A stretch of 64,000 nucleotides of DNA from UBA5018 sp044375975 (GTDB lineage Bacteria > Cyanobacteriota > Cyanobacteriia > PCC-6307 > Cyanobiaceae). The DNA is taken from positions 4,005 through 68,004 of the forward strand of contig JBILLQ010000009.1 in assembly GCA_044375975.1 (NCBI GenBank). Direction: 5' to 3'. The notes under the pieces are model-generated. The model did no database searches. It saw only the letters and a program-made list of their open reading frames with translations, and was not told where the DNA came from. Shown here piece after piece: positions 15,966-24,078 of the stretch. The stretch's first letter is position 1, and the number at the start of each line of letters is the position of its first letter. The position numbers and the translations under genes are program-made.

Positions 15966-17297
15966 TTAGCTGCGGTTGCGGGGCGGCAGCGGTGAGCCAA
16001 AACGCAGGGCCTGGCGCCAACGGCCGGCCTGGAGCCAGGCGCCGGCGGCCCCCAGGGCCAGGGCCATAGCTGCAGCCCCGGCAGCCGTGGGCCCCCACCA
16101 GGCGGCGGCCACCAGGGCCAGGGCCGCCGCCGGCACCGAGCCCAGGCGCAGCGCCGCCAGGCGCCGGTCGGCGCTGCGGCAGCTGTGGCAGTGGCGGGTG
16201 TGGCTATCAAACCGCTCCAGCAGCGGCAGTTCGTTGAGCCGCTCCGGCAGGGGCGCCCCAGGGAAGGGGCCGCCACCCACCAGCTCCACCCAGTCGTGCA
16301 GGGCGCTCACGTAAATATCGGAACGGGTGGCCAGGTAGCAGGCCCGGGCAAGGGCGGTGCCACCTCCTTGCTCCTCCAGCAGCCGCTCCTCCAGCACCCG
16401 CTCCTGCCAGTGCAGGAAAAGCTGATCGTCTTCCAGCACCACGTGGTTGCCGAGGTGTTGCAACCACTCGGGCCGCAGCTTCAGCAACCGCCCCGGCCAG
16501 GGGGAACCAAAGAAAAAGGGCAGCCGCACGAACAGCCGGCAGGCACCGCGGCGGATCGGGGTGGCATAGACCACCGTCTGGAAGCGAGCGCCCGCCTTGG
16601 TGGTGAGGTCGTGGATCATCAGGCCGGGGCCCGTGAACTCGGTGGTCTGGCTGCCGAGGCTGCCGCGGCGGGGCCCCTCCCGCCAAAGGCCGCTGAAACC
16701 CTCCGCCCCGCTGGCGGTGAGCTCCAGGGCCACCGGCCCGGCCGTCTCCCGCTTGCCCACGGTGGCGTGGTGGGTGAAGGGCACATGGCTCACATCGAGC
16801 ACGTTCTCCAGCAGGGTGAGGGCGTCGTAGGGCAGATCGCGAAAGGAGTCCTGCACGGTCCAGGCGGATGGGTTTTCCTCCAGCACGGGCACCAGGGGCA
16901 GGGGCACCGCTGCCGCCTCGGCGGGATCGCCGCTGAACACAAACAGAAGCCCCTGGGCCTCGGCGGTTGCGTAGGGCCGGCATTGGCTGCGCCGGGTGTC
17001 GATGCTGGCGCCGGGATCCGCCTGGGGGATGGCCGTGCAGCGCCCCTCACCGTTAAAGCACCAGCCGTGATAGGGGCACTCCAGCTCGCCCTGGCCGTTG
17101 ATGCGCCCCTGGGAGAGGGGCACCAGCCGGTGGGGGCAGACGTCGGCGAAGGCCCGCCAGCTCCCGGCCTGGCGGTCGTACCAGAGCACCAGATCCTCCG
17201 CCAGCAGGGTGAAGGCGCTGGGACGGTCCGGCTGCAGATCCTTGAGAAAGGCCACCGGGTACCAGCTGCGGCGCCAGATCGAATCTTCTGCAGGCAT
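15966..17297 (-). CDS. Rieske non-heme iron oxygenase, pheophorbide a oxygenase/Tic55 type
   Basis: This 443-residue protein has an N-terminal Rieske [2Fe-2S] domain with C54-x-H56 (CPHR) and C74-x2-H77 (CPYHGW). A mononuclear-iron domain follows (NVLDVSHVPFTHHATVG, with the D/N-x-x-H-xx-H pattern), then a CxxC-type motif (CHSC) and hydrophobic membrane segments near the C-terminus, typical of the PAO/Tic55 family. Members hydroxylate chlorophyll breakdown products or related substrates using ferredoxin; the substrate here is not known. The tail after the CHSC motif is Ala/Leu-rich. Confidence 0.88.
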   Translation of the reverse strand: MPAEDSIWRRSWYPVAFLKDLQPDRPSAFTLLAEDLVLWYDRQAGSWRAFADVCPHRLVPLSQGRINGQGELECPYHGWCFNGEGRCTAIPQADPGASIDTRRSQCRPYATAEAQGLLFVFSGDPAEAAAVPLPLVPVLEENPSAWTVQDSFRDLPYDALTLLENVLDVSHVPFTHHATVGKRETAGPVALELTASGAEGFSGLWREGPRRGSLGSQTTEFTGPGLMIHDLTTKAGARFQTVVYATPIRRGACRLFVRLPFFFGSPWPGRLLKLRPEWLQHLGNHVVLEDDQLFLHWQERVLEERLLEEQGGGTALARACYLATRSDIYVSALHDWVELVGGGPFPGAPLPERLNELPLLERFDSHTRHCHSCRSADRRLAALRLGSVPAAALALVAAAWWGPTAAGAAAMALALGAAGAWLQAGRWRQALRFGSPLPPRNRS

Positions 17298-17597
17298 CGC
17301 AGCACCAGGGCTAGGAGCTGGATGCTGGCAGGCCCGTGGGCTTGGTGTCGGTGCAGGCCGCCAAAAACTCAGCGCGGCCTTGGACTAGCCGCCTAGGTGC
17401 AGCGGCTGAGCGGCAGGGCTTGCGGGCGCTGGGGCGGCCAGGCTTGCGCAAGGTTTGCGGCCTTGCTGGAACGGGGTTGCCCGGGGGACGCGTTAACGGC
17501 CCCGTGAAGAAACGAGAAGGTTTACAGGGAAGTGTGTATCGCTACGACACCTTCTTAAGATTGTCTTTAGAAATACGTACGCTCTGCGGTGGATGAC

Positions 17598-17690
17598 ATG
17601 GTTTCTTCTGGTTTGCCGGCCCTGCTGGCTCTTTCCGCCCTGGTGGGCTTGCTGGTGGTTCAGGTGGCCCTTGGCCTAATCGCCAGCTGA
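17598..17690 (+). CDS. Putative 30-residue single-helix membrane protein
   Basis: ATG 17598 to TGA 17690 encodes MVSSG followed by one continuous hydrophobic helix ending in LIAS. Size and hydrophobicity resemble the many tiny membrane subunits of cyanobacterial photosynthetic complexes, but the sequence does not match PsbM, PetM, PetN, PetL, PsaM or Psb30 as I know them. It could also be chance coding in a gap. Confidence 0.35.
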   Translation: MVSSGLPALLALSALVGLLVVQVALGLIAS

Positions 17691-17905
17691 GCCGCCCTAC
17701 CTGGAGATTGCGGAATTAGCCCTCTATTCATTAGCCGTAGCAATCACAACTTTGCGGCGGCAATACTGCTTAGCGGCCTACTTAGCGGCCTAATTAGCGC
17801 CATGCATGATCGCCGATGTCGCAGGGGAAATCTTGCTTTCTGCGAACACAATGCCAAGAAAGCGCAAGCGATGTTCCATGCTGGTTCAGTCGGCAATTGA
17901 CACCC

Positions 17906-18058
17906 ATGCCCCCTGCTCTTCAGCGCTGCAACAACTGTCAAAACTTCAGCGGCTGCCAAGGCAATAGTGGAATCTGCAGGGTTTGGCAAGTGCTGCTGCC
18001 AGCCCAGCTGGCATCCATCAACCGCTGCCCTTACTGGACCACTCCAGTGCGCGCCTGA
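17906..18058 (+). CDS. Small Cys-rich protein (CNNCQNFSGC...RCPYW)
   Basis: This 50-residue frame has CNNCQNFSGC, then GICRVWQVLLPAQLA and RCPYW. The regular spacing of five cysteines and the WQ/PYW aromatic motifs look like a small metal-binding protein. The frame is open upstream to 17816, but the part before 17906 is not protein-like. No family is assigned. Confidence 0.38.
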   Translation: MPPALQRCNNCQNFSGCQGNSGICRVWQVLLPAQLASINRCPYWTTPVRA

Positions 18059-18193
18059 GGCGCAGAAATCTCAGGGTGCAATCAATAGGCCATGCCCGGA
18101 GGCCATGCCCGGCAGCAATGCCCAGCGGGCATGGACGCCAACATGGGCACAAAATTTAATACTCATCGCTCGATTAACCGATTAAGCGGCTAA

Positions 18194-18349
18194 TTAGGGC
18201 TTGCGATGGGCGGCTAATTCCTGGACCCGAGAATCAACTTCTTGCGCCATCAGCATCCCCAGCAATTGCCCTAGATCATCGGAGCAAAGCTCCCCGTCGC
18301 AATCCCAGTGCATTGCCGTTAACAGAGGTATACTTTGATAATGGTCCAT
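18194..18349 (-). CDS. Small acidic helical protein, hypothetical
   Basis: ATG at 18349 (or the adjacent ATG at 18352) to TAA at 18194 encodes 51 residues: MDHYQSIPLLTAMHWDCDGE, then LCSDDLGQLLGMLMAQEVDS and RVQELAAHRKP. Its balanced composition and amphipathic helical look support a real gene in the otherwise empty gap before argJ. It is too short for family recognition. Confidence 0.42.
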   Translation of the reverse strand: MDHYQSIPLLTAMHWDCDGELCSDDLGQLLGMLMAQEVDSRVQELAAHRKP

Positions 18350-18771
18350 CATGGTCCCAATACAGGCAACAACAATGGCAAGCCAAGGGAGCCTGGAACG
18401 GTGGCTTCACACACTTTTAAGCGAAAGAATTCCTTAAGAGCCCCTTAAGCGCCCCTGGCATGCCATCCCATAAGTTCCAGCCTTGTTCTTTAGCGATGCA
18501 GTAGGGCTGGTTTATCGATGTAGTGGGGGCAATTTTATCTATGCAGCGGTTGCAAGGCGGAGCTTGGTTGCGCCAGGAAAAAAGCAGAGCTTAGCCGCTC
18601 TAGGGAAGCCCTGAAAAACCCGAGCCACGGCCAATTCAGCCCTGCTGCCGCAATGGATCTCAGCTGGCTGGTGCGACGAATTGGCGGTTGCTCAGAGCCT
18701 CCATAGCGAAAATCGCAAGCTGAATGCTGCCTGAGCAGACCAGTTTCGCGATCAACTTGCAGCACTCCAAA
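18350..18771. other. Intergenic gap upstream of the argJ 3' end
   Basis: Apart from the inverted-repeat end at 18600-18627, I see no gene, RNA or convincing terminator here. Confidence 0.4.
18600..18627 (+). mobile_element. Solo terminal-inverted-repeat-like sequence
   Basis: CTAGGGAAGCCCTGAAAAAC followed by CCGAGCCA closely matches the reverse complement of the right end of the 107-bp element at 53961-54067 (CTAGGGAAGCTCTGAAAAAG then CCGAGCCA). It is probably a leftover end of a former insertion element; no partner end was found nearby. Confidence 0.5.
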
Positions 18772-20016
18772 CTAGGTGGTGTAATCAGCGTTGATACGCA
18801 CATATTGATCCGAGAGATCGCAGCCCCAGGCCAGGCCACTGCCAGCGCCAGCCCCCACCCGCAGGCGAATCGCCACGCTGTCGCCACTGGTGGGATCGGC
18901 GCTGAGATAGGTGCCGCTGGCGCGATCTTTCATGTATTGGCTGGCGGCGACGCGATCGAAGACCAGGGGTTGGCCGGCCTCCATCAGCTGGTGGTCGCCC
19001 AACCACAGGGCCACAGCCTCCGGATCAAAGGCCACGCCGGCCCGGCCGGCGGCGGCCACAATGCGGCCCCAGTTGGGGTCGCGGCCGTGGATGGCGCACT
19101 TCACCAGCGACGAGCCGCAGATGGTGCGGGCGATGGCCCGGGCACCGGCGTCATCGGCGGCGCCCTCCACCCGCACGGCAATCAGGCAGGTGGCGCCTTC
19201 TCCATCGCGGGCAATGGCCCGGGCCAGGTGTTGCGACACCGCCGTGAGGCCGGCCTCCAGCGCCTCAAAGTGCTCGGGGCCCAGGGGCTCCCCGGCTGCA
19301 AAGGCCAGGAACGTGTCGTTGGTGCTGGTGTCGCCGTCCACCGTGATCGCGTTGAAGGAGCGCTCCACCGCCCGCCGCACCATCTGCTGCCACCGCTCGG
19401 CCGGCACGCCGGCATCACAGCTGAGGTAACCCAGCATCGTGGCCATGTTGGGGTGGATCATCCCCGAGCCCTTGGCCATGCCGCCGATGCGAACCCGGCG
19501 GCCGCCCAACCGGGCCTCCAGGGCGATCTGCTTTTCCACCAGATCGGTGGTCAGGATCGCCCGAGCCGCCGCCTCGCCGCCATCGCTCGCCAAGGCCGCC
19601 ACCAACGGATCGAGGCCGGCGATGAGGGTATCCATCGGGATCGGCACGCCGATCACGCCGGTGGAGCAAATAAGAACCTCCTCGGCCGCCAAGTCCAGCC
19701 GCTGGGCCAGGGCAGCGGTGGCCGCCAGGCTGTCGGCCAGGCCCCGCTCGCCGGTGCAGGCATTGGCCTGGCCGGAATTGGTGAGCACCGCCCGGGCCCT
19801 ACCGCCGCTGGCCGCCAGCCGCTCGGCGCAGAGGTCCACGCAGGCGGCCCGCACCAACGAGGTGGTGAAGCTGCCGGCGCAGACCGCCCCCTCGGGGGCC
19901 AGCAGCAGGGAGAGGTCGGGGTTGCCGGAGGGCTTGAGGCCCGCAGTGATCCCGGCCGCCAAAAAACCTTTCGGAGCGGTGAGGCCACCGGGGATGGGGA
20001 GCCAGGGAGAGGTCAT
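18772..20016 (-). CDS. argJ: Bifunctional glutamate N-acetyltransferase/amino-acid N-acetyltransferase
   Basis: ArgJ recycles the acetyl group from N-acetylornithine to glutamate in arginine synthesis and can also acetylate glutamate from acetyl-CoA. The precursor cleaves itself within NMATMLGYLSCDA, at the Ala-Thr bond, giving alpha and beta chains; that motif is intact. The C-terminus has the conserved NWGRI and YVRINADY segments. ATG 20016 (MTSPWLPIPGG) is preferred over the more upstream frame start because it matches the usual ArgJ N-terminus; about 414 residues result. It diverges from the MpaB-CoaE fusion gene, with only about 38 bases between them. Confidence 0.93.
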   Translation of the reverse strand: MTSPWLPIPGGLTAPKGFLAAGITAGLKPSGNPDLSLLLAPEGAVCAGSFTTSLVRAACVDLCAERLAASGGRARAVLTNSGQANACTGERGLADSLAATAALAQRLDLAAEEVLICSTGVIGVPIPMDTLIAGLDPLVAALASDGGEAAARAILTTDLVEKQIALEARLGGRRVRIGGMAKGSGMIHPNMATMLGYLSCDAGVPAERWQQMVRRAVERSFNAITVDGDTSTNDTFLAFAAGEPLGPEHFEALEAGLTAVSQHLARAIARDGEGATCLIAVRVEGAADDAGARAIARTICGSSLVKCAIHGRDPNWGRIVAAAGRAGVAFDPEAVALWLGDHQLMEAGQPLVFDRVAASQYMKDRASGTYLSADPTSGDSVAIRLRVGAGAGSGLAWGCDLSDQYVRINADYTT

Positions 20017-20054
20017 GGCCGGCAGGATGGCTGCCTGCATCCTGCCGGCCGGCC

Positions 20055-21581
20055 GTGGCTGATTCGATCCCAACGCCCGAGCCCAGCCCACCAGCTGCCT
20101 ATAGCTCCTCAGCTGCGTCCAGCTCGGCGGCCGCAGTGGCCCTCTGCCACCAGCTGGCCGGCTGCCGCTTCCCCTGGGACATCACCCGCTCCCTGGAGCT
20201 GGCCCTGCTCAAGACCTTCTGCGTGCCTTCGATCTCCGGCCTGCTGCACCGCACGGGCGAATTTGAGCAGCGCCCCCGCAAGCGCTACGACGACACCGGT
20301 TTGATGGTGGCCGAGCTGCTGCGCTGCGGGCCGGACAGCGAGCGGGGCCGGGCCGTGATCGCCCGCATGAACCGCATCCACGGCGCCTACGCCATCGGCG
20401 GGCGCGACTACCTCTACGTGCTCTCCACCTTCGTGTGTGAACCGATCCGCTGGTTAGCCCGCTACGGCTGGCGGGCCCTCAACCCCCAGGAGGAGCAGGC
20501 GATTTTCCACTTCTGGCGGCTGGTGGGAGAACGCATGGGCATCCCTGCCATTCCCCAGACCCTGACGGAGCTGGTGACCTTCAACCAGGCCTACGAGGCC
20601 GAAGCCTTCGCCAGCGCCGCCAGCAATCAGCGCGTGGCCGATGCCACCCTCGCCATGCTGCTGAGCGACTGGCCGGCGCCGCTGCGGCCGCTGCTGAGGC
20701 GGGTGCTGACGGCCCTGCTCAGCGGCCCGGAGGCGGCCTGCCTGGGCTGGCCCCAGCCCCCCTCAGCGCTACAGCGCAGCGTGCTGCTCGCTCTGCGCTG
20801 CCGCAGCCGCCTGGCCGGCCTCTGGCAGCGGCTGCGGCCACCGATCGACAGCCGCTTCTATTCCCAGCGGCCCACCCCCAGCTATGGCGCCAACTTCCAG
20901 CTGGAGCAGCTCGGCCCGCCGGCGATGCTGTCGCGGCTCAATCGGGCCCGCTGGAGCGGCCAGCAGCGGCGCATCGGCCTCACGGGCGGCATTGCCAGTG
21001 GCAAGAGCAGGGCCGGCAACTGGTTGGAGCGGCAGGCGGGCCTGCCGCTGCTGGATGCCGACCTCTACGCCCGTCAGGCCCTGGCCCCGGGATCGGCGGC
21101 GGCGGCGGCCGTATTGGAGCGCTATGGCCAGCGGCTGCTCAGCTCCAGCACCGGGGCCGCCGGCATCGATCGCGCCGCCCTGGGCCGAATCGTCTTCCAC
21201 GACATCGATGAGCGCCGCTGGCTGGAACAGCTGATCCACCCCCTGGTGCGCCAGCGCTTTGATGCCGAACTGGCCCGGCTGCGGCAGGCACCGCTGGTGG
21301 TGCTGATGATTCCGCTGCTGTTCGAAACCGGCCTGGAGGCGCTGTGTAGCGAGGTGTGGCTGGTGGATTGCGAGCCGGAGCAGCAGCTGGCACGGCTGAT
21401 GGCCCGCGATGGCTGCGGCGAGGCCGATGCCAAGGCCCGCATCCAGGCCCAGTGGCCGATCGAGCGCAAGCGCCCCCTGGCCGACCTGCTGATCGATAAC
21501 CGCAGCGATTTGCAGGCCCTGGAATCCCAGTTGCGCCAAGCCCTGGCCGCCAGGGGCCTCAGCGGCCATAGAGCCCAGTGA
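20055..21581 (+). CDS. coaE: Fusion of an MpaB-type oxygenase domain with dephospho-CoA kinase
   Basis: One uninterrupted frame of 508 residues carries two domains. Residues about 35-300 resemble the oxygenase MpaB/DUF2236 family (RMNRIHGAYAIGGRDYLYVL, with a conserved His; then PIRWLARYGWR and the TLTELVTFNQAYEAEAFA region), related to latex-clearing b-type heme oxygenases. Residues about 303-505 are a complete dephospho-CoA kinase, the last step of CoA synthesis: P-loop GGIASGKS, LLDADLYAR, HPLVRQRF and RDG. CoaE is normally about 200 residues alone. The start is GTG, 38 bases from the divergent argJ. The 3' end overlaps the convergent PEBP gene by 23 bases. Confidence 0.85.
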   Translation: MADSIPTPEPSPPAAYSSSAASSSAAAVALCHQLAGCRFPWDITRSLELALLKTFCVPSISGLLHRTGEFEQRPRKRYDDTGLMVAELLRCGPDSERGRAVIARMNRIHGAYAIGGRDYLYVLSTFVCEPIRWLARYGWRALNPQEEQAIFHFWRLVGERMGIPAIPQTLTELVTFNQAYEAEAFASAASNQRVADATLAMLLSDWPAPLRPLLRRVLTALLSGPEAACLGWPQPPSALQRSVLLALRCRSRLAGLWQRLRPPIDSRFYSQRPTPSYGANFQLEQLGPPAMLSRLNRARWSGQQRRIGLTGGIASGKSRAGNWLERQAGLPLLDADLYARQALAPGSAAAAAVLERYGQRLLSSSTGAAGIDRAALGRIVFHDIDERRWLEQLIHPLVRQRFDAELARLRQAPLVVLMIPLLFETGLEALCSEVWLVDCEPEQQLARLMARDGCGEADAKARIQAQWPIERKRPLADLLIDNRSDLQALESQLRQALAARGLSGHRAQ

Positions 21582-22098
21582 GGGTATCTATGCTGAGAAT
21601 GTGTCCCTCGCTGGCTTTGACTACCTGCTCCAAGGTGGCTCCTGGGCAAAGCCCAAGCCGACAATCGAGAGCCTGGAGCGTAAAGCAATAGCGATGAATT
21701 TCCCCATAGGGAGGCAGCGGCCCAAAGTAGCCGATGCGGGTGTGATGATCTGTACCCCAGCACCTGCCGTGGCGGGCGCCATTGGCTAACAGCGGCCGAC
21801 GTTCGATACCACCACGCAGCTGATTCACCGTAGAGGGGATATCAAAGAGCAGCCAATGCAGCCAGGTGCCAGCCGGGGCGTCGGAGTCTTCCATCAGCAG
21901 GCATAGGGTTTTACAGGCTTCTGGCACACCAATCCAGCGCAAAGGTGGCGATAGATCCAGGCCATCACCGGTGTAAACAGCTGGGATTAAGCCTCCATCA
22001 TTAAAGGCGGGTGAGCACAAGCGCATCCCCATCGGCGCAGACGTGCCCGTCTGATCATCAGCACTTAAATTGCTTGCTTGGCAGTTATCAAGCATCAA
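21559..22098 (-). CDS. Phosphatidylethanolamine-binding-protein family (YbhB/YbcL type)
   Basis: This 179-residue protein has the PEBP fold signature: SPAFNDGGLIPAVYTGDGLD, LCLLMEDSDAPAGTWLHWLLFD and GPLPPYGEIHRYCFTLQAL, with the ligand-pocket Asp, Pro and His residues. Bacterial members are cytosolic or periplasmic, with no single agreed role; no signal peptide is evident. The gene converges on and slightly overlaps coaE. Confidence 0.88.
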   Translation of the reverse strand: MMLDNCQASNLSADDQTGTSAPMGMRLCSPAFNDGGLIPAVYTGDGLDLSPPLRWIGVPEACKTLCLLMEDSDAPAGTWLHWLLFDIPSTVNQLRGGIERRPLLANGARHGRCWGTDHHTRIGYFGPLPPYGEIHRYCFTLQALDCRLGLCPGATLEQVVKASEGHILSIDTLTGLYGR

Positions 22099-22119
22099 TC
22101 ATCCTCCGCCCGCTCTGGA

Positions 22120-22196
22120 TTGCTGAATTGCTGAGTTTTGTGTTGCCGTGTTGCTGTGTTGCTGGATTTTGTGTTGCTGGATTGCTGGATTAGCCA
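22120..22196. repeat. Short degenerate TTGCTG-rich tandem repeat
   Basis: GTGTTGCTGGATT-like units of about 9-13 bases are repeated directly upstream of the PEBP gene. No coding role is seen. Confidence 0.6.
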
Positions 22197-22539
22197 GAGA
22201 GATATGTGACAGAGTTTCCCAGAGGCCACCCAACCCAGGGAATCCCCTGCCTCTGCGACTCCACTGACACCCCGCTTTTGTGAACACCCCGCCCTTACCC
22301 GCCACTTGTCTTTACACAATGCACGCGATTCGCCAGATGCGCACAATGCCTTATTCTTCTGCTTGCATTATTTTCGAGTAGCGCCTTGCTTTTGTCTGAT
22401 GCATTGTGATTAATTGATGCCTTGTCATTCCACATATATTACCATTAAGTAATACCATGGCCTTGAATGATGCTAAGCCTTTGCTCGCATAATGACTTGC
22501 ATTTGCATGACATGTGTGATACGCATGGTCTCCCACCTT

Positions 22540-22835
22540 TGCGATCTCGCTGGCGCCATTGCGACTCCATTGGCGCCATTTCGATTCAACTAGCACCATT
22601 TCGGCCCCGTTGACACCTTTGCAACTCCATTCGCACCCCTGCGATTCCATTTGCGACTAAATTTGCGACTGCATTGGCGATTACATTGACGACTGCGTTG
22701 GCGATTACATTTGCACCTCTGCGATTCCATTTGCGACTACATGGGCGATTACATTGGCGATTCCATTGGCGATTCCATTGGCGGCTACATTGGCGGCTAC
22801 ATTGGCACCTTTGCGATTCCATTGACACCTTAGCG
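22540..22835. repeat. Degenerate 12-bp tandem repeat array (CATTGGCGATTC)
   Basis: About 300 bp are built from 12-base units close to CATTGGCGATTC, with variants such as CATTTGCGACTA and CATTGGCGGCTA. The units are most regular at 22735-22815. The 12-base period keeps one frame open on the minus strand (NRQWNRQCNRP-like), but the product is pure repeat and not a credible gene. 22200-22540 holds nothing recognised. Confidence 0.75.
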
Positions 22836-22976
22836 AGCTCCTGGGTGACAGAGCTGACTTGCTGCGTCGATTCAGTGCAGATATTTAGCAGCACATTCGC
22901 ATAGGATTCGCAACTCTAAATGGCCGGCATCTGCCGGGGCGCGATCTACCATTGATGTGTACTCCGACTAGGCGTC

Positions 22977-23420
22977 ATGTCTACCATCTCCAAATGGGAG
23001 CCACTGCGTGATATCGAGATGATCTTCGATCGATATTCCCGGTCTCTTGGCATGCCATTCACCCGTTCATCTGAGCTTTTGGGCGAGAGCGAGTGGTGCC
23101 CAAGAGTGGATATCCGCGAGAGCGAGAAGTCATTTCAAATCAAAGCCGAGGTGCCTGGCGTCCGCAAGGAGGACGTGAAAGTGTTCCTTGACCACGGCGT
23201 TCTGATCATCGAAGGCGAAAGAAAGCAAGAGCGCGAGGAAAAGGGATGGCGCTCCCATCGGATAGAACGCTCCTACGGCAACTTCATTCGTAGCTTCACC
23301 CTGCCGAGCAATGTAAATAGTGAAGCCATGAAGGCTCACTTTTCCGATGGCCTGCTTGAGGTGGAAATCCCCAAAACCAAGACCAGCGAAACACCTGCCG
23401 TGATGGTGCCCATTGATTAA
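22977..23420 (+). CDS. Small heat-shock protein (Hsp20/alpha-crystallin)
   Basis: This 147-residue ATP-independent chaperone has an N-terminal arm (WEPLRDIEMIFDRY) and then the alpha-crystallin domain (PRVDIRESEKSFQIKAEVPG, VFLDHGVLIIEGERK, RSYGNFIRSFTLP). The A-x-x-x-G-V-L motif appears as AHFSDGLLEVEIPK, followed by a short tail. It stands alone between two repeat-rich gaps. Confidence 0.93.
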   Translation: MSTISKWEPLRDIEMIFDRYSRSLGMPFTRSSELLGESEWCPRVDIRESEKSFQIKAEVPGVRKEDVKVFLDHGVLIIEGERKQEREEKGWRSHRIERSYGNFIRSFTLPSNVNSEAMKAHFSDGLLEVEIPKTKTSETPAVMVPID

Positions 23421-24078
23421 TCATTTTTTTGCAGGCTTGCGGTTTTTGCTAATAGCTTTTTGAGAGATACATGCCATTAGCATCCGAGATTGGAATGCAA
23501 AGAGGGACGGATTTCCGCATCGCTTAGTGCATGGGGCAGTGCCGTCGGCTTCTCTGCCGCAACGGCGGCAACTGGCAGCCGTTGCGGTTGCCGCAGGACT
23601 GCAAACCAAATGGGGCGGCTACTGAACTGGTAGCTGCCAGCAAAAATCCTTCCATCCAGATCAATCAAGATATAATCAGATAATGGGCGTCTCAAAAAAT
23701 TGAGAATCCTCGCCATGTGGTTCACGTGGCGCTCAGTCTCCGCAATACTTATTTCGATGTGGGGCCAGTGAGAACTGGGATTTTTCGAGGCGCCCTAGGT
23801 GCTACGGGCGCGACCTTGGGTCAGCGAATGATAGCCAACAGCAATGGCGAAACGGTAAGGCTGGGGGGGGGGGGGGAAAGAGGTAGCAAACGGTGATATC
23901 AATTGTCGGGCAGGCTCGTCTGCTTGTGATACTAGAAAATCTTTTTGTGCTGGGTGAAGCCAGTGGGAGCCTAGCCCTCTCCCCATTGTCTTTATGTACA
24001 TAGGTGTAAGGTTACCACCCCCAGCACCTGTGGCGCCATGCTCCCGAGCGATCATGACCCTATCAATCTTTTTTATTG
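23421..24078. other. Intergenic region with a 14-G homopolymer
   Basis: No convincing gene was seen. The gap contains one copy of the dispersed GGGATTTTTCGAGGCGCCC element (23764-23798) and an uninterrupted run of 14 G at 23863-23876, about 200 bases before the next start codon. Confidence 0.5.
23764..23798. repeat. Dispersed ~35-bp element, copy 1
   Basis: CCAGTGAGAACTGGGATTTT followed by TCGAGGCGCCC resembles copies at 53793-53823, 54071-54108, 55207-55242 and 55347-55376. The shared core is roughly GGGCAATTTTTCGAGGCGCC. Confidence 0.5.

Noticed and set aside
18724..20304. 526-residue frame antisense to argJ
   Set aside because: Codon-shadow of argJ; composition is unlike a protein and argJ has full family motifs.
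22586..22894. 102-residue minus-strand frame rich in NRQWNRQ repeats
   Set aside because: It is only the 12-bp repeat read in one frame; there is no start context or non-repeat domain.
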